From assembly GCA_965224215.1 (NCBI GenBank), contig CBDCYS010000023.1:1-64000 (forward strand): a stretch of 64,000 nt of DNA, written 5' to 3'. The notes under the pieces are model-generated. The model made no database searches, was not told the DNA's origin, and saw nothing but the letters and a program-made list of their open reading frames with translations. This document shows, in pieces, positions 8,476 through 16,470 of the stretch (its first letter is position 1; each line of letters starts with the position of its first letter). The translations under genes and the position numbers were made by a program. This stretch comes from CBDCYS01 sp965224215 (GTDB lineage Bacteria; Acidobacteriota; Terriglobia; Bryobacterales; UBA6623).

Positions 8476-9632
8476 CGGGACACATTCGTAAACGTGGCGA
8501 ACGCTCGTGGGCGATTCTCGTAGACCTGCCACGCGGGCCAGACGGCAAGCGCCGCCGAAAGTGGCACACGGTCCACGGTACCAAGAAGGACGCCCAGCGC
8601 AAACGGAATGAACTGCTGCACGAAATCGAATCGGGCGCGTACGTCGAGCCGGCCCGCATGAGCGTGAAGGACTACCTAACCAAGTGGCTTGGGTCGATCG
8701 AAAGTAAAGTCGGCGCCAAGACCCTTGAGAGGTACCAGCAGCTCGCCGACCATCACATCATCCCGTGTCTCGGTACAATCCCCCTGTCAAGACTGCAACC
8801 GTTAGCAATCCAAGAATTCTACGAGGACCGGCTGAGAAACGGACGCCGCAAAGGCGTGGGTGGGCTCTCGCCCCAAACCGTGCTTCACATCCATCGTGTC
8901 TTACGCGCAGCATTGGCTCAGGCTGTCCGCTGGCAGCTCCTCGTAAGAAACCCAGGCGATGCCGTGGAGCCGCCAAGGGTTGAACGAAAGGAGATGCAGA
9001 CCCTCGATGAAGCACGAACGGCGTGGCTCTTTACGGCGGCTCAAGGAACTCGGTTCTATGTGCCAATTGTGCTGGAGTCAACCCTAGGAATACGTCGGGG
9101 CGAGGTCTTCGGGCTAAAATGGGCGGATCTTCACTTGGAGGCTGCCATGGCAACCATTTGCCGCTCTCTCCAGCAGACAAGGGCTGGGCTCAGGGAAAAG
9201 ATGCCCAAAAACGGAAGGGGTCGGCCTGTGAGCCTGCCTCAGTTGACCGTTGAAGTGCTTCGCGACCACAGCAAGGCACAAGACGAGCTGAAGGCGCTTT
9301 TCGGGAAGGATTATCAAAACAAGGACCTTGTTTGCTCCCTGCCAGACGGTCGTCCGTGGCCCCCGGATGATTTCTCATCCGCATTCGGACGCTTCCGCAA
9401 GAAGTGCGGCCTCACAATTAGGTATCACGATTTGCGGCACACGCACGCTACCCAACTGTTGGGGCAAGGCGTCAATCCGAAGGTTGTCAGTGAGCGGCTT
9501 GGGCATTCGAGCGTCCAAATCACGCTCGATCGCTACAGCCACGTGATGCCCAACATCCAAGAGGAAGCCGCCCAGAAGATCGACACGATATTGCGTCGAG
9601 AAATCGAGAAGCAGCGGAACAGGGTGTCCTAG
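8472..9632 (+). CDS. int: Tyrosine recombinase (phage-type integrase)
   Basis: 386 residues. An N-terminal arm-binding domain (GHIRKRGERSWAILVDL) and a SAM-like core-binding domain (SVKDYLTKWLGSIE) precede the catalytic domain. Catalytic residues seen: Arg in GIRRGEVFGLKW, His-x-x-Arg in YHDLRHTHATQLL, His in LGHSSVQITLDRYSH, and the Tyr nucleophile in DRYSH. It ends at a TAG and is followed after 65 bp by the 3' end of tRNA-Thr, the likely attachment site. A 7-bp inverted repeat GGTTGCA/TGCAACC lies directly after the stop (9633-9653). Confidence 0.92.
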   Translation: MTGHIRKRGERSWAILVDLPRGPDGKRRRKWHTVHGTKKDAQRKRNELLHEIESGAYVEPARMSVKDYLTKWLGSIESKVGAKTLERYQQLADHHIIPCLGTIPLSRLQPLAIQEFYEDRLRNGRRKGVGGLSPQTVLHIHRVLRAALAQAVRWQLLVRNPGDAVEPPRVERKEMQTLDEARTAWLFTAAQGTRFYVPIVLESTLGIRRGEVFGLKWADLHLEAAMATICRSLQQTRAGLREKMPKNGRGRPVSLPQLTVEVLRDHSKAQDELKALFGKDYQNKDLVCSLPDGRPWPPDDFSSAFGRFRKKCGLTIRYHDLRHTHATQLLGQGVNPKVVSERLGHSSVQITLDRYSHVMPNIQEEAAQKIDTILRREIEKQRNRVS

Positions 9633-9697
9633 GGTTGCAGAATGGTTGCAACCGACCGGCTGAGGGAACGGGTAGGCTTTCTAAGTTATTGAAAACA

Positions 9698-9773
9698 TGG
9701 GGCCACGGGTCGGAATCGAACCGACGACCTGCGGTTTACGAAACCGCTGCTCTACCAACTGAGCTACCGTGGC
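9698..9773 (-). tRNA. tRNA-Thr (anticodon CGT)
   Basis: The minus strand folds as a cloverleaf: acceptor GCCACGG/CCGTGGC, D-stem GCTC/GAGC, anticodon stem GCGGT/ACCGC with loop TTCGTAA (anticodon CGT), and T-arm GTCGG-TTCGATT-CCGAC. CCA appears to be genomically encoded (9698-9700). The integrase ends close to its 3' end, so this gene is the likely integration target, and the element keeps the tRNA intact. Confidence 0.95.
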
Positions 9774-9915
9774 GAGACGGCAGGGAATTCTTGATTCTAA
9801 CACAGCGATTTTCGGCTACTCTCTGACAGCTTCACCGCGTTTTACACACGGATGGATTGGAACCGGATCGACGACGTAGTTGCACCAGAGTCATGCCAGA
9901 GCGCCTTTCCTCAAG

Positions 9916-11562
9916 CTACTTCCCCCACGACTTTTCACGCGCGGCTAGAAACTCGTCGCCCGGGTTCCAGGTAGGCAACTCGGGCTGATTCGCCACTTCC
10001 CGGCCGAGTTCGAAACCAAAGCGGGCAATTTGTTCCAGCCCGGAGAAATCCCAGGACGAATCAAATTCATCCGACGGCTGATGATAGTCGTTAGCGGTGT
10101 ACTTCTCGCGCGCCTGAGCGCCCCAGTCCTCGGGGTGGCCCTCATACCGCGTACCCGGTTTGATGGAGAACGCCGGCACTCCGACCTTGGCCAGACTGAA
10201 GTGATCGGAGCGATAGTAGTATCCCTGCTCGGGATGCGCCTCGGGCCGAATCTCAAGTTGAAATTTCCGGGCCAATCGCTCGACCGTTTCGCGGAGGGTC
10301 GTGCGCTCGTAGCCGGGGAGCGAAATATCGGTGCTGAGCCCGAGCGGCATCAGCCCGTCGTAGTTCAGATTGACCGCCGTCTTTCCTGCCGGAACGGCCG
10401 GGTGTTCTGAGTAGTATTTCGACCCGCGAAGGCCCCCTTCTTCGGCTCCGACGGCGGCGAACAGGATCGAACGGCCCGGGGCTTTTCGTGATTCCCCAAA
10501 TGCCCTTGCAATCTCGAGTAGAACGCCACAGCCGGTGGCGTTATCGATCGCGCCGTTGTAGATGCTGTCTCCTTCCACGGCGATTCCTTCACCGAGGTGA
10601 TCCCAATGCGCGGAGTAAAGAACCGCCTCGTCCTTCTTCTGCGGATCACTCCCTTCCAGAATTCCGATGACATTGCGCGTGTCGAATGGCTGGACTCGGC
10701 TGCTGATGCGGCCGCGCAACCGCAGCTTGAGGGGGATTGGCTGAAAGTCCGGCGAGTCGGCTTCCCTGAGAAGTTCGTCGAGTGATTTACCGGTTCCGGC
10801 AAGGATCTGCTCGCCCGCCGCTGAAGTGACCCAGCCGGCAACGCCGAGAGCGGGCTCATCCTCCGCGAGCTTGACATAGGGATTTCTGCCACCCCAGGAG
10901 TTGCGCACAACTGTCCAGGGATAGCCGGCCGTGGGCGTCGTGTGAATGATGATCGCGCCGGCCGCGCCGTGGCGCAGCGCTTCTTCGTATTTGAAAATCC
11001 AGCGGCCGTAGTAGGTCAGGGCTTTACCACCGAAGAAAGCGTCATCATCGGATCGCGGCTCGTTGGTGAACAGCACCACGACCTTCCCCTTCAAGTCCAT
11101 TCCTTTGTAATCGTCCCAATGAAACTCGGGGGCGACGATGCCATGCCCAACGTAGACCGCTTCGGCATCGATTGACTGATCAGGCTGCTGCCGGTGGTTC
11201 ACGGCAACGTACTCCTCAAGCCAGGCCATCTGGAGTTTCTTACCCCCGCCTTCCCAGGAGAGATCCGTTTCGGGCAGTGATTGAACTCCAACCAAGGGGA
11301 CCTTCTGGAAGTAGGTGCCGTCATCGCCGGCGGGTTTCAAGCCGGCGAGTTCAAACTGAGAGGCAATGTATTCGGTCGTGAGGGTTTCGCCCGGCGTGGC
11401 CGGACCTCTGCCGCCAAGGGCATCGCTTGACAGGAACTTGACGTGCGCGGAGATGCGGTCGCCGCTGAGGGACGCTTCTTTGGGCGAGGATGCGGGGTCT
11501 CCCTGACAAGAGAGTGCGCACAGAGCTAGGAAGACAGCCGGAGAGTAGAATCTGAGTTTCAT
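9916..11562 (-). CDS. Secreted M28-family metallopeptidase (lipoprotein, PA domain)
   Basis: 548 residues. It starts MKLRFYSPAVFLALCALSC, a lipoprotein signal with lipobox LSC. A protease-associated domain (about residues 130-280) precedes an M28 Zn peptidase domain with ligands in SAHWDHLG, NGAIDNATG, GAEEGGLRGS, NLNYDG and NDYHQPSDE. It is probably an aminopeptidase acting outside the cytoplasmic membrane. IS1380 copy B abuts its start codon: the 5-bp target repeat overlaps the A of ATG. The apparent N-terminal extension through the IS is an artefact. Before the insertion the gene began 10 bp after the PIG-L stop, so it was the second gene of an operon and has lost its native ribosome site. 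Confidence 0.9.
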   Translation of the reverse strand: MKLRFYSPAVFLALCALSCQGDPASSPKEASLSGDRISAHVKFLSSDALGGRGPATPGETLTTEYIASQFELAGLKPAGDDGTYFQKVPLVGVQSLPETDLSWEGGGKKLQMAWLEEYVAVNHRQQPDQSIDAEAVYVGHGIVAPEFHWDDYKGMDLKGKVVVLFTNEPRSDDDAFFGGKALTYYGRWIFKYEEALRHGAAGAIIIHTTPTAGYPWTVVRNSWGGRNPYVKLAEDEPALGVAGWVTSAAGEQILAGTGKSLDELLREADSPDFQPIPLKLRLRGRISSRVQPFDTRNVIGILEGSDPQKKDEAVLYSAHWDHLGEGIAVEGDSIYNGAIDNATGCGVLLEIARAFGESRKAPGRSILFAAVGAEEGGLRGSKYYSEHPAVPAGKTAVNLNYDGLMPLGLSTDISLPGYERTTLRETVERLARKFQLEIRPEAHPEQGYYYRSDHFSLAKVGVPAFSIKPGTRYEGHPEDWGAQAREKYTANDYHQPSDEFDSSWDFSGLEQIARFGFELGREVANQPELPTWNPGDEFLAAREKSWGK

Positions 11563-11566
11563 GGTA

Positions 11567-13366
11567 CCTGAATTATGCACTGCCGGTGCACCTGGTGAGG
11601 GCTGAGCCGCCAGGAACCATTTGGGGACCCCCGAAAACATGGGATAAAAAGGTAGGCTGGCAAAGATTTCAGCTTCGCCAGTCAACCCCAAGGAGGTCAC
11701 CCAAATGGTTACCAAACGAAAACAGCATAGCTCCCGAAGGCCCGTCAAACAAGGCCCCGGCGCGAGGGCCCCGCGGCCCAATAAAATCGGGGCTGCCACG
11801 CCCTATCACTTCCGTGGCAAGAATCTGACTCCCTACGGCGGCTTGCTGCCCGTCGCCACCCTGCTCGAAAAACTCGGCTTCCAAGCGCTGCTGGAAGAAA
11901 CCCTCACGACCAAACGGATCACCCGAGCCATGAGCCCCTACCAGTTCGTGCTGGCCCTCGTGCTCGGCCTCTATGTCGGCTTTGCGCGGCTCAACCAACT
12001 CCGCTTCATCGCTCGCGACCCCATCCTGACCGGCATCTTGCAAGTGACGCGTCTGCCGCCGCAGTCCACGCTGTGGCGCTTTCTGGCCTCGCTGCACCTC
12101 AACGTGGCGAAGCAGATCCTTTCCATTCAGCGCCAGCTGCGGGAACGAGTCTGGGCCGCGGCCCACGTGAAGTTGGAGACGGTGACGCTGGACACCGACA
12201 CCACCGTGCATACCCTCTACGGCCGCCAGATGGGCGGGCGCAAGAGCTACAACCCCAAGAACAAGGGCAAGCGCAGCTACCAGCCGATACTGACCTTCCT
12301 GGCCGAGACGCGCGAATACCTGATGGGCGGGTTGCGCAACGGCGACCGGCCCACGGGCCGACAGATCGCCGCCCACCTCGAGAGCGCTTTCCGGACTTTG
12401 CCGGGCGGCGTGAAGAAAATCCTGGCGCGGGCCGATTCCGGCTTTTATTGCTGGGAGGCGGTGGAGGCCTATGAAAAGGCGGCTTGTCAGTTCGTCATCG
12501 TGGCGCGCAAAACGCGGCGCCTGGTCGAGCGCTTGCAGCAAGCAGAATGGAAACCCTCCCCCCGCTCCGACGCGGACGCGGAATACGAATTCCTCTACCA
12601 ACCGCAAGGCTGGGCGCGGGCCTGCCGTTTCCTGGCGCTGCGTTACGAAAACGAGCCCAAGGCCGGCGCAGCCGAGCAATACCAGTTGTTCGCCACCAGC
12701 GCTTACACCTACCGCGTGTTTGTCACCAATCTGGCCGAGCCGATCGCGGCGGTGGTGTGGTTTTACAATCAGCGCGCCGGAGCCGAGAACCTGATCAAGG
12801 AGGCCAACAACGACGCCGGGCTGGCGGCCCATCCCTCGCGCCGCTTTGACATGAACCGCAATCACTTTCAGTTGGCCATGCTGGCCTACAATCTCAACTG
12901 CTGGCTGCTGCTGTTCAACCGCGAAGCCCAGGCCAGCGTGGAGACGCTGCGGCACACCACCCTGGCGACGGCGCGGCTGCGTTTTCTGTTCGTGGCGGCC
13001 AAGATCTGGCGGCACGCCGGCAGAACGAGTGTCAGCTACAGCGATCATTATCAGGAAAAGGGCCTGTTTGAACGGCTGATGCGACGGCTGCGGGCGATGG
13101 GGCCGCCGGGATCGAGCTTGGCGCCGGTGGTGGAGGGTGCGCTGAGCTGAGGGGCACTCCATGCATAAAATTTCATGCACTCGCCGCAACGTACTGGGAA
13201 CACGCCGCTTGCCAGCCCGCTTTTGCCCTGCCGGGATCAGGAGGCGGCTCAAACGGGGAGGGAAACAGCAGAAAAGACGACTTGCGAAATCACTGAGTTG
13301 ACACGAGTGCCGCTATCGCCACAACTCCATCGACGATGGCTACGCCGAATCTGTGCATAATTCAGG
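11567..13366 (+). mobile_element. IS1380-family insertion sequence, copy B (1800 bp)
   Basis: Terminal repeats CCTGAATTATGCAC and a 5-bp duplication TGGTA (11562-11566, 13367-13371). It has the same length as copy A, in the opposite orientation. It sits between the PIG-L gene stop (13378) and the M28 peptidase ATG (11562), both transcribed leftward, with its transposase facing against them. Confidence 0.94.
11705..13150 (+). CDS. IS1380-family DDE transposase (copy B)
   Basis: 481 residues, intact, with the same DDE residues as the other copies. It starts at ATG after AAGGAGG. It differs from copy A by a few residues (SIQRQ, EYEFLY, WARACR, TSVSYS), so it is an independent but recent copy. 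It may supply transposase in trans to the 530-bp derivative at 4193 if the ends are compatible. Confidence 0.95.
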   Translation: MVTKRKQHSSRRPVKQGPGARAPRPNKIGAATPYHFRGKNLTPYGGLLPVATLLEKLGFQALLEETLTTKRITRAMSPYQFVLALVLGLYVGFARLNQLRFIARDPILTGILQVTRLPPQSTLWRFLASLHLNVAKQILSIQRQLRERVWAAAHVKLETVTLDTDTTVHTLYGRQMGGRKSYNPKNKGKRSYQPILTFLAETREYLMGGLRNGDRPTGRQIAAHLESAFRTLPGGVKKILARADSGFYCWEAVEAYEKAACQFVIVARKTRRLVERLQQAEWKPSPRSDADAEYEFLYQPQGWARACRFLALRYENEPKAGAAEQYQLFATSAYTYRVFVTNLAEPIAAVVWFYNQRAGAENLIKEANNDAGLAAHPSRRFDMNRNHFQLAMLAYNLNCWLLLFNREAQASVETLRHTTLATARLRFLFVAAKIWRHAGRTSVSYSDHYQEKGLFERLMRRLRAMGPPGSSLAPVVEGALS

Positions 13367-13377
13367 TGGTATGGAAT

Positions 13378-14151
13378 CTAACCTGCTGCCAACAACTCCG
13401 ACAGTTTGTCGTCTTGTGGGTAGGGGTGACCGAGATGCTGTCGGAATCCTTCCGCGAACTCGACTCCCGCCTGCTTGCCCTGCAGTGCGCTCCAACGCCG
13501 CATTTCCTCAAGATACTCGTCCATGCCGTGCTGGGCCTGCAACCACTCGCGCTGGCTACGATGGCAGGCTAGCATATCGGCCTTGAGGTCGATCACGTCC
13601 GTAATGTCGATGTGGATCGAAGACAGAACCGCTTGCCCGAATATGTCAGTTCCCGCCGAGGCGCTAGCGTAATATAGATGCGGAATCGCGGACGTAGCGG
13701 CGTGGGCTGGCCGTCTGCCCGTGTCGAAATTGGGGGCCGACGCCGCAAAACAGGCGTTTCGCACGACTAGGCTGGTCATCTCATGGTCGAGGTGATAGTC
13801 CTGGGGCGCATGCGTGATGACGATCTCCGGCGCGACTTGCCGCACGGTCTCGACTGCGGCCTGAATGTGTTCGGCGTCATACTGCACCAGCAGGTCCCGG
13901 CCGTCGAGGCAATGATAGTGCGCGCGGATTCTCGCCGCGGCCTCAGCGGCTTCTTTGCGGCGCACTCCGGCAATCTCGGAGGCGCCCTGCTCCATGCTGC
14001 CGCAATCGCCCGGAGTCATCGTTGCGATGTGGACTTCGAATCCAAGCTCTTGGAGACGAATCAGCGTCCCGGCGCACGAAAACTCCGCATCGTCAGGATG
14101 AGCCAGGATCGACAGAACGCGGGGCGCTCGCTTCGAGCTTGCTTCCGTCAT
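13378..14151 (-). CDS. PIG-L family N-acetylglucosaminyl deacetylase (BshB-like)
   Basis: 257 residues. The AHPDDAEFSCAGTL motif near the N-terminus and QDYHLDHE further on are the metal-binding AHPDD and HxDH of LmbE/PIG-L enzymes, which deacetylate GlcNAc conjugates (bacillithiol or mycothiol precursors, or other sugar conjugates). The start MTEASSKRAPR is chosen because the domain begins 12 residues later. It was followed after 10 bp by the M28 peptidase before IS1380 copy B entered. The specific substrate cannot be told from the sequence. Confidence 0.85.
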   Translation of the reverse strand: MTEASSKRAPRVLSILAHPDDAEFSCAGTLIRLQELGFEVHIATMTPGDCGSMEQGASEIAGVRRKEAAEAAARIRAHYHCLDGRDLLVQYDAEHIQAAVETVRQVAPEIVITHAPQDYHLDHEMTSLVVRNACFAASAPNFDTGRRPAHAATSAIPHLYYASASAGTDIFGQAVLSSIHIDITDVIDLKADMLACHRSQREWLQAQHGMDEYLEEMRRWSALQGKQAGVEFAEGFRQHLGHPYPQDDKLSELLAAG

Positions 14152-14180
14152 GGATTCTTCAAGCAGAGAGCTTGCGGCTG

Positions 14181-14371
14181 GCCTGCATTTCTCACCACCT
14201 GACGGCCGAAGCACGCAACAGGCTCGCCACTACTTCGTTGCGCTTGCTCGCCGTGCTCAACGTACTGTCCGAGTACGCCTCGTTGATCAAGTGGGGTCGT
14301 CAACCGGCGCGCGCCTCTTACTGACACGCCTCTCACGCACTTCGGCTCGCCGCGTGGTGAGAAATGCAGGC
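14181..14371. repeat. 191-bp element with 17-bp perfect terminal inverted repeats
   Basis: GCCTGCATTTCTCACCA at 14181-14197 is exactly inverted at 14355-14371. The pairing continues imperfectly for about 25 more bases (GCCGAAGCACGC against GCCGAAGTGCGT). It fills the gap between the PIG-L and cupin genes and abuts the cupin stop. It could be a MITE, a repeat-type RNA or a bidirectional terminator. No flanking target duplication is obvious. Confidence 0.6.
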
Positions 14372-14772
14372 TAGGTCCCTTCTGGCTCGGCCAATTCTTC
14401 ATCAAGAAAGCGGTTCGGACTGAGGAAAAATGAAATCCCAAGCATCCCGTTAGGGGAGTGTGCCCAGTGGCGGCTGCCCGCCGGACGCCAGACGTAGTTG
14501 CCGGCAGTCGCTTCGCCTTCGTCATCGACAAGGCTGCCTTCGAGAACGTAGGTTTGCTCGATGTCGGTGTGTTCGTGAAGCGGCAGCCGCGCCCCAGGTT
14601 CGCAGCGAAACAGGGCTGTGATAAGTCCGGCCTCCTTGTCCTCCATCAGAACCTTGATGGTGATGCCGGGGAACTTCGATTCTTGCCACGGCAATTCGGC
14701 CACGTCGACGTAGCGCGAGGCCAGCGGTCCCAGCTTGTCGTGTCCGCTGGCGTTAGGTGTGATGGCGGCCAT
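14371..14772 (-). CDS. Cupin-domain protein (ChrR-like)
   Basis: 133 residues, a single cupin beta-barrel. Metal ligands are visible in LPLHEHTDIEQTYVLEGSL (His, His, Glu) and a later His in RHWAHS. It resembles the cupin of ChrR-type anti-sigma factors and of small cupin dioxygenases, but it has no zinc-binding anti-sigma domain. The substrate is unknown. The start has a strong ribosome site (GGAGG, 4 nt, ATG). The 5' region carries a cluster of short repeats. Its stop touches the inverted-repeat element. Confidence 0.78.
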   Translation of the reverse strand: MAAITPNASGHDKLGPLASRYVDVAELPWQESKFPGITIKVLMEDKEAGLITALFRCEPGARLPLHEHTDIEQTYVLEGSLVDDEGEATAGNYVWRPAGSRHWAHSPNGMLGISFFLSPNRFLDEELAEPEGT

Positions 14773-14780
14773 ATATCCTC

Positions 14781-14857
14781 CGCAATGCTTCGCAATGTAC
14801 CGATTGTAATGTTCCTAAACGAATGTAATGTTTAACCCAATGCAACGTTTAAACCAA
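14781..14857. promoter_or_regulatory. Iterated repeats upstream of the cupin gene
   Basis: Two tandem CGCAATG decamers (14781-14800) are followed by three degenerate copies about 18 bp apart: TTGTAATGTTCCTAAAC, AATGTAATGTTTAACCC and AATGCAACGTTTAAACC. They lie 10-85 bp from the cupin ATG. Iterons of this kind usually bind a regulator cooperatively, but none is identified here. Confidence 0.5.
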
Positions 14858-14900
14858 ACAACAATACCAAAAGGTGTGGCTCATCGCGTGCCGTAGCGAT

Positions 14901-15809
14901 CTACAGTACCGGCTTGTAGCGAGCCATCAAAGCCTCGATTTCTTTCCTTTCCTCCGGGCGCACGTTCGGCAGAGGCGGGCGTACCGGGCCGGCCGGTTTG
15001 CCCAGGATTTCCATGGCGGCCTTCATCACCGAAACTTCGTACCCCTTGCGCCGCGAGCGCAGCCCGTAGAGCGGCAGCACGTAGTTCGTCATCAACCGCT
15101 TTAAACTCGACATGTCGAGCATCGAGGCGCGCTCGTGCAATTGCAGTGACAGGCGTGGGGCGATGGCCGCAATGCTCGAGGTATAGCTGCGGATACCGAG
15201 GGCGTAATAGCCGGGAACCATGTCGTCTCCCGCTCCGCCAATCCAGTGCAGGCGATCGCCGACGCGCTCCATGATCATCTGATAGCGGCGAATGTCGGCC
15301 TGCCCCTCCTTCCAGGCAATTAGTTGCGGAATCGCTTCGGCGAGTCGATGGACTTCCGTCGGGCTAAACGAAGTCCAGTCCCGGTTGTAGATCAGCAAGC
15401 CCAGCTTGGTGCTCTCGGCGACGGCTTGGTAATAGTGCAACATGCCCTCGAAAGGCGCGTTGGGGTAGTAGGGGGGGAAGCAGAGAATGCCGTCCACGCC
15501 TGCCGCCTCCGACTGCTTTGTCAATTCCGCCGCTAGCTGGTGGCCGAAACCAGTGGCGGCGATCACCGGCATTTTTCCGTTGACCTCTTGGACCGTCGCC
15601 TCCACCACTTGGTGGTGTTCGTCCTGTGTCAGCGAATACATCTCGCCCGTGCCGCCGGCGGCAACGATCGCCGACATCGGGAACTCCGCCATCTCGGCAA
15701 CGTTCTTTCGTAAACCTTCGATGTCGAGCGAGAGGTCCGCTTTGAAGGGAGTGACCGGGAAGGCGATCACGCCATTGAGTTTGCTACGAAGTTCACTAGG
15801 TTCCATCAT
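14901..15809 (-). CDS. DapA-family dehydratase/aldolase, 5-dehydro-4-deoxyglucarate dehydratase-like
   Basis: 302 residues, a TIM-barrel of the N-acetylneuraminate lyase/DapA family. The phosphate or carboxylate loop GGTGEMYSLT and the Schiff-base lysine in LIAWKEGQADIRR are visible. FPPYYPNAPFEG and the motif order favour the KdgD branch, which converts 5-keto-4-deoxyglucarate to 2-oxoglutarate semialdehyde and CO2. A remnant of an enolase-superfamily gene lies directly upstream, which would fit a sugar-acid dehydratase as its former partner. Other family activities cannot be excluded. Confidence 0.8.
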   Translation of the reverse strand: MMEPSELRSKLNGVIAFPVTPFKADLSLDIEGLRKNVAEMAEFPMSAIVAAGGTGEMYSLTQDEHHQVVEATVQEVNGKMPVIAATGFGHQLAAELTKQSEAAGVDGILCFPPYYPNAPFEGMLHYYQAVAESTKLGLLIYNRDWTSFSPTEVHRLAEAIPQLIAWKEGQADIRRYQMIMERVGDRLHWIGGAGDDMVPGYYALGIRSYTSSIAAIAPRLSLQLHERASMLDMSSLKRLMTNYVLPLYGLRSRRKGYEVSVMKAAMEILGKPAGPVRPPLPNVRPEERKEIEALMARYKPVL

Positions 15810-16051
15810 TTCGGTTTAGTAACAGAGCCCCGAACGCAAGTGAGGGGTCAAGCGCAGCGACGGGGCAACTCCAACAGTCGAACGTTCTCTCCATATCGAT
15901 GAATCTGCGTCGCTTGGTTTCGGCCCTCTCAATTTCAGTTGAGCTTCCCGGAACCGCGCCCACAAGGGAGCCACTCAAGTCTTCGCCCCCGAAGTCATCA
16001 GTTTATCGAAACGGCGACCAGCCGGGCACTACAGGCGGTGAATAGTGGGAG

Positions 16052-16250
16052 CTACGTCCAATACGTTTCGCCTGCGGCCAAGTGCGCTTTCACGACGTCT
16101 TCGTTCAGCTCGAGGCCGAGGCCGCGCCGTCTCTCGACAGTTCTCGCGAAGAAGTCCGCCGTGGAGAAACGACGTCTTGGCCGGAGGTCCGCGAAATGCT
16201 TCCGGAATGGTCTTTGTTATCCTGAGAACCAGAGTCTAAAGCGGCGCGGT
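16052..16250 (-). pseudogene. Remnant of an enolase-superfamily (mandelate racemase-like) gene C-terminus
   Basis: The minus strand reads GLGLELNEDVVKAHLAAGET and then YWT before a TAG at 16052. This matches the usual end of sugar-acid dehydratases of the mandelate racemase group (PGLGV-LNEDVVK-HL-PGE). Upstream the homology fades and the frame is disrupted. No barrel or catalytic residues remain. It lies just upstream of the KdgD-like gene on the same strand. I infer a deleted first gene of a hexarate or aldonate operon. Confidence 0.45.
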
Positions 16251-16257
16251 GGATGCG

Positions 16258-16467
16258 ATGACGGCAACTGTTGAGGAAATCAAGGCAGCGATCATAAACC
16301 TCTCCGACCGAGACAAAGAGGCCGTGCTCTCTTGGCTGGCGCAAATCGATTCTCGACAGTGGGATGAGGACATCGTCCATGACTTTGCTACGAACGGAGA
16401 CGGCGCGAAGTGGCTCAAGGAAGTTGACGATGAAATCGATCGCGGCGACTTCTCGTCGATAGGTTAG
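16258..16467 (+). CDS. Small antitoxin-like protein of a RelE-type module
   Basis: 69 residues (MTATVEEIKAAIINLSDRDKEAVLSWLAQID...). This is the short helical protein often encoded just before RelE/ParE-type toxins (addiction-module component type), with an acidic C-terminus (KEVDDEIDRGDFSSIG). A GTG at 16249 is an alternative start. The toxin-like frame follows immediately after its TAG. Assignment rests on the size, composition and partner. Confidence 0.6.
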   Translation: MTATVEEIKAAIINLSDRDKEAVLSWLAQIDSRQWDEDIVHDFATNGDGAKWLKEVDDEIDRGDFSSIG

Positions 16468-16470
16468 CGT

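Larger units (their letters stand above)
1..9697. mobile_element. Integrated phage- or satellite-like element beside tRNA-Thr (left end not seen)
   Basis: A tyrosine integrase ends 65 bp from the 3' end of a tRNA-Thr gene, the classic arrangement for tRNA-targeting elements. Leading away from it are a zinc-finger/HTH protein, an excisionase-like HTH, a primase-like protein, a DUF3987-type protein, a small protein, a ParB-MT-A70 methyltransferase and a P27-type terminase small subunit. The minus-strand genes overlap by a few bases and form one replication/packaging operon. I find no second copy of the tRNA 3' end in the window, so the left attachment site lies outside or has been lost. A prophage is possible. 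The integrase-xis-primase-terS order also resembles phage-inducible chromosomal islands. Two of its genes are broken, so it is probably immobile. Confidence 0.65.

Noticed and set aside
11563..11799. N-terminal extension of the M28 peptidase through IS1380 copy B
   Set aside because: The extension is translated IS sequence. The lipoprotein signal starts exactly at 11562 and the target duplication marks the IS edge.
417..13366. Composite transposon formed by IS1380 copies A and B
   Set aside because: Each copy has its own flanking 5-bp duplication (TCCCA, TGGTA), and the outermost flanks do not match, so they inserted separately.
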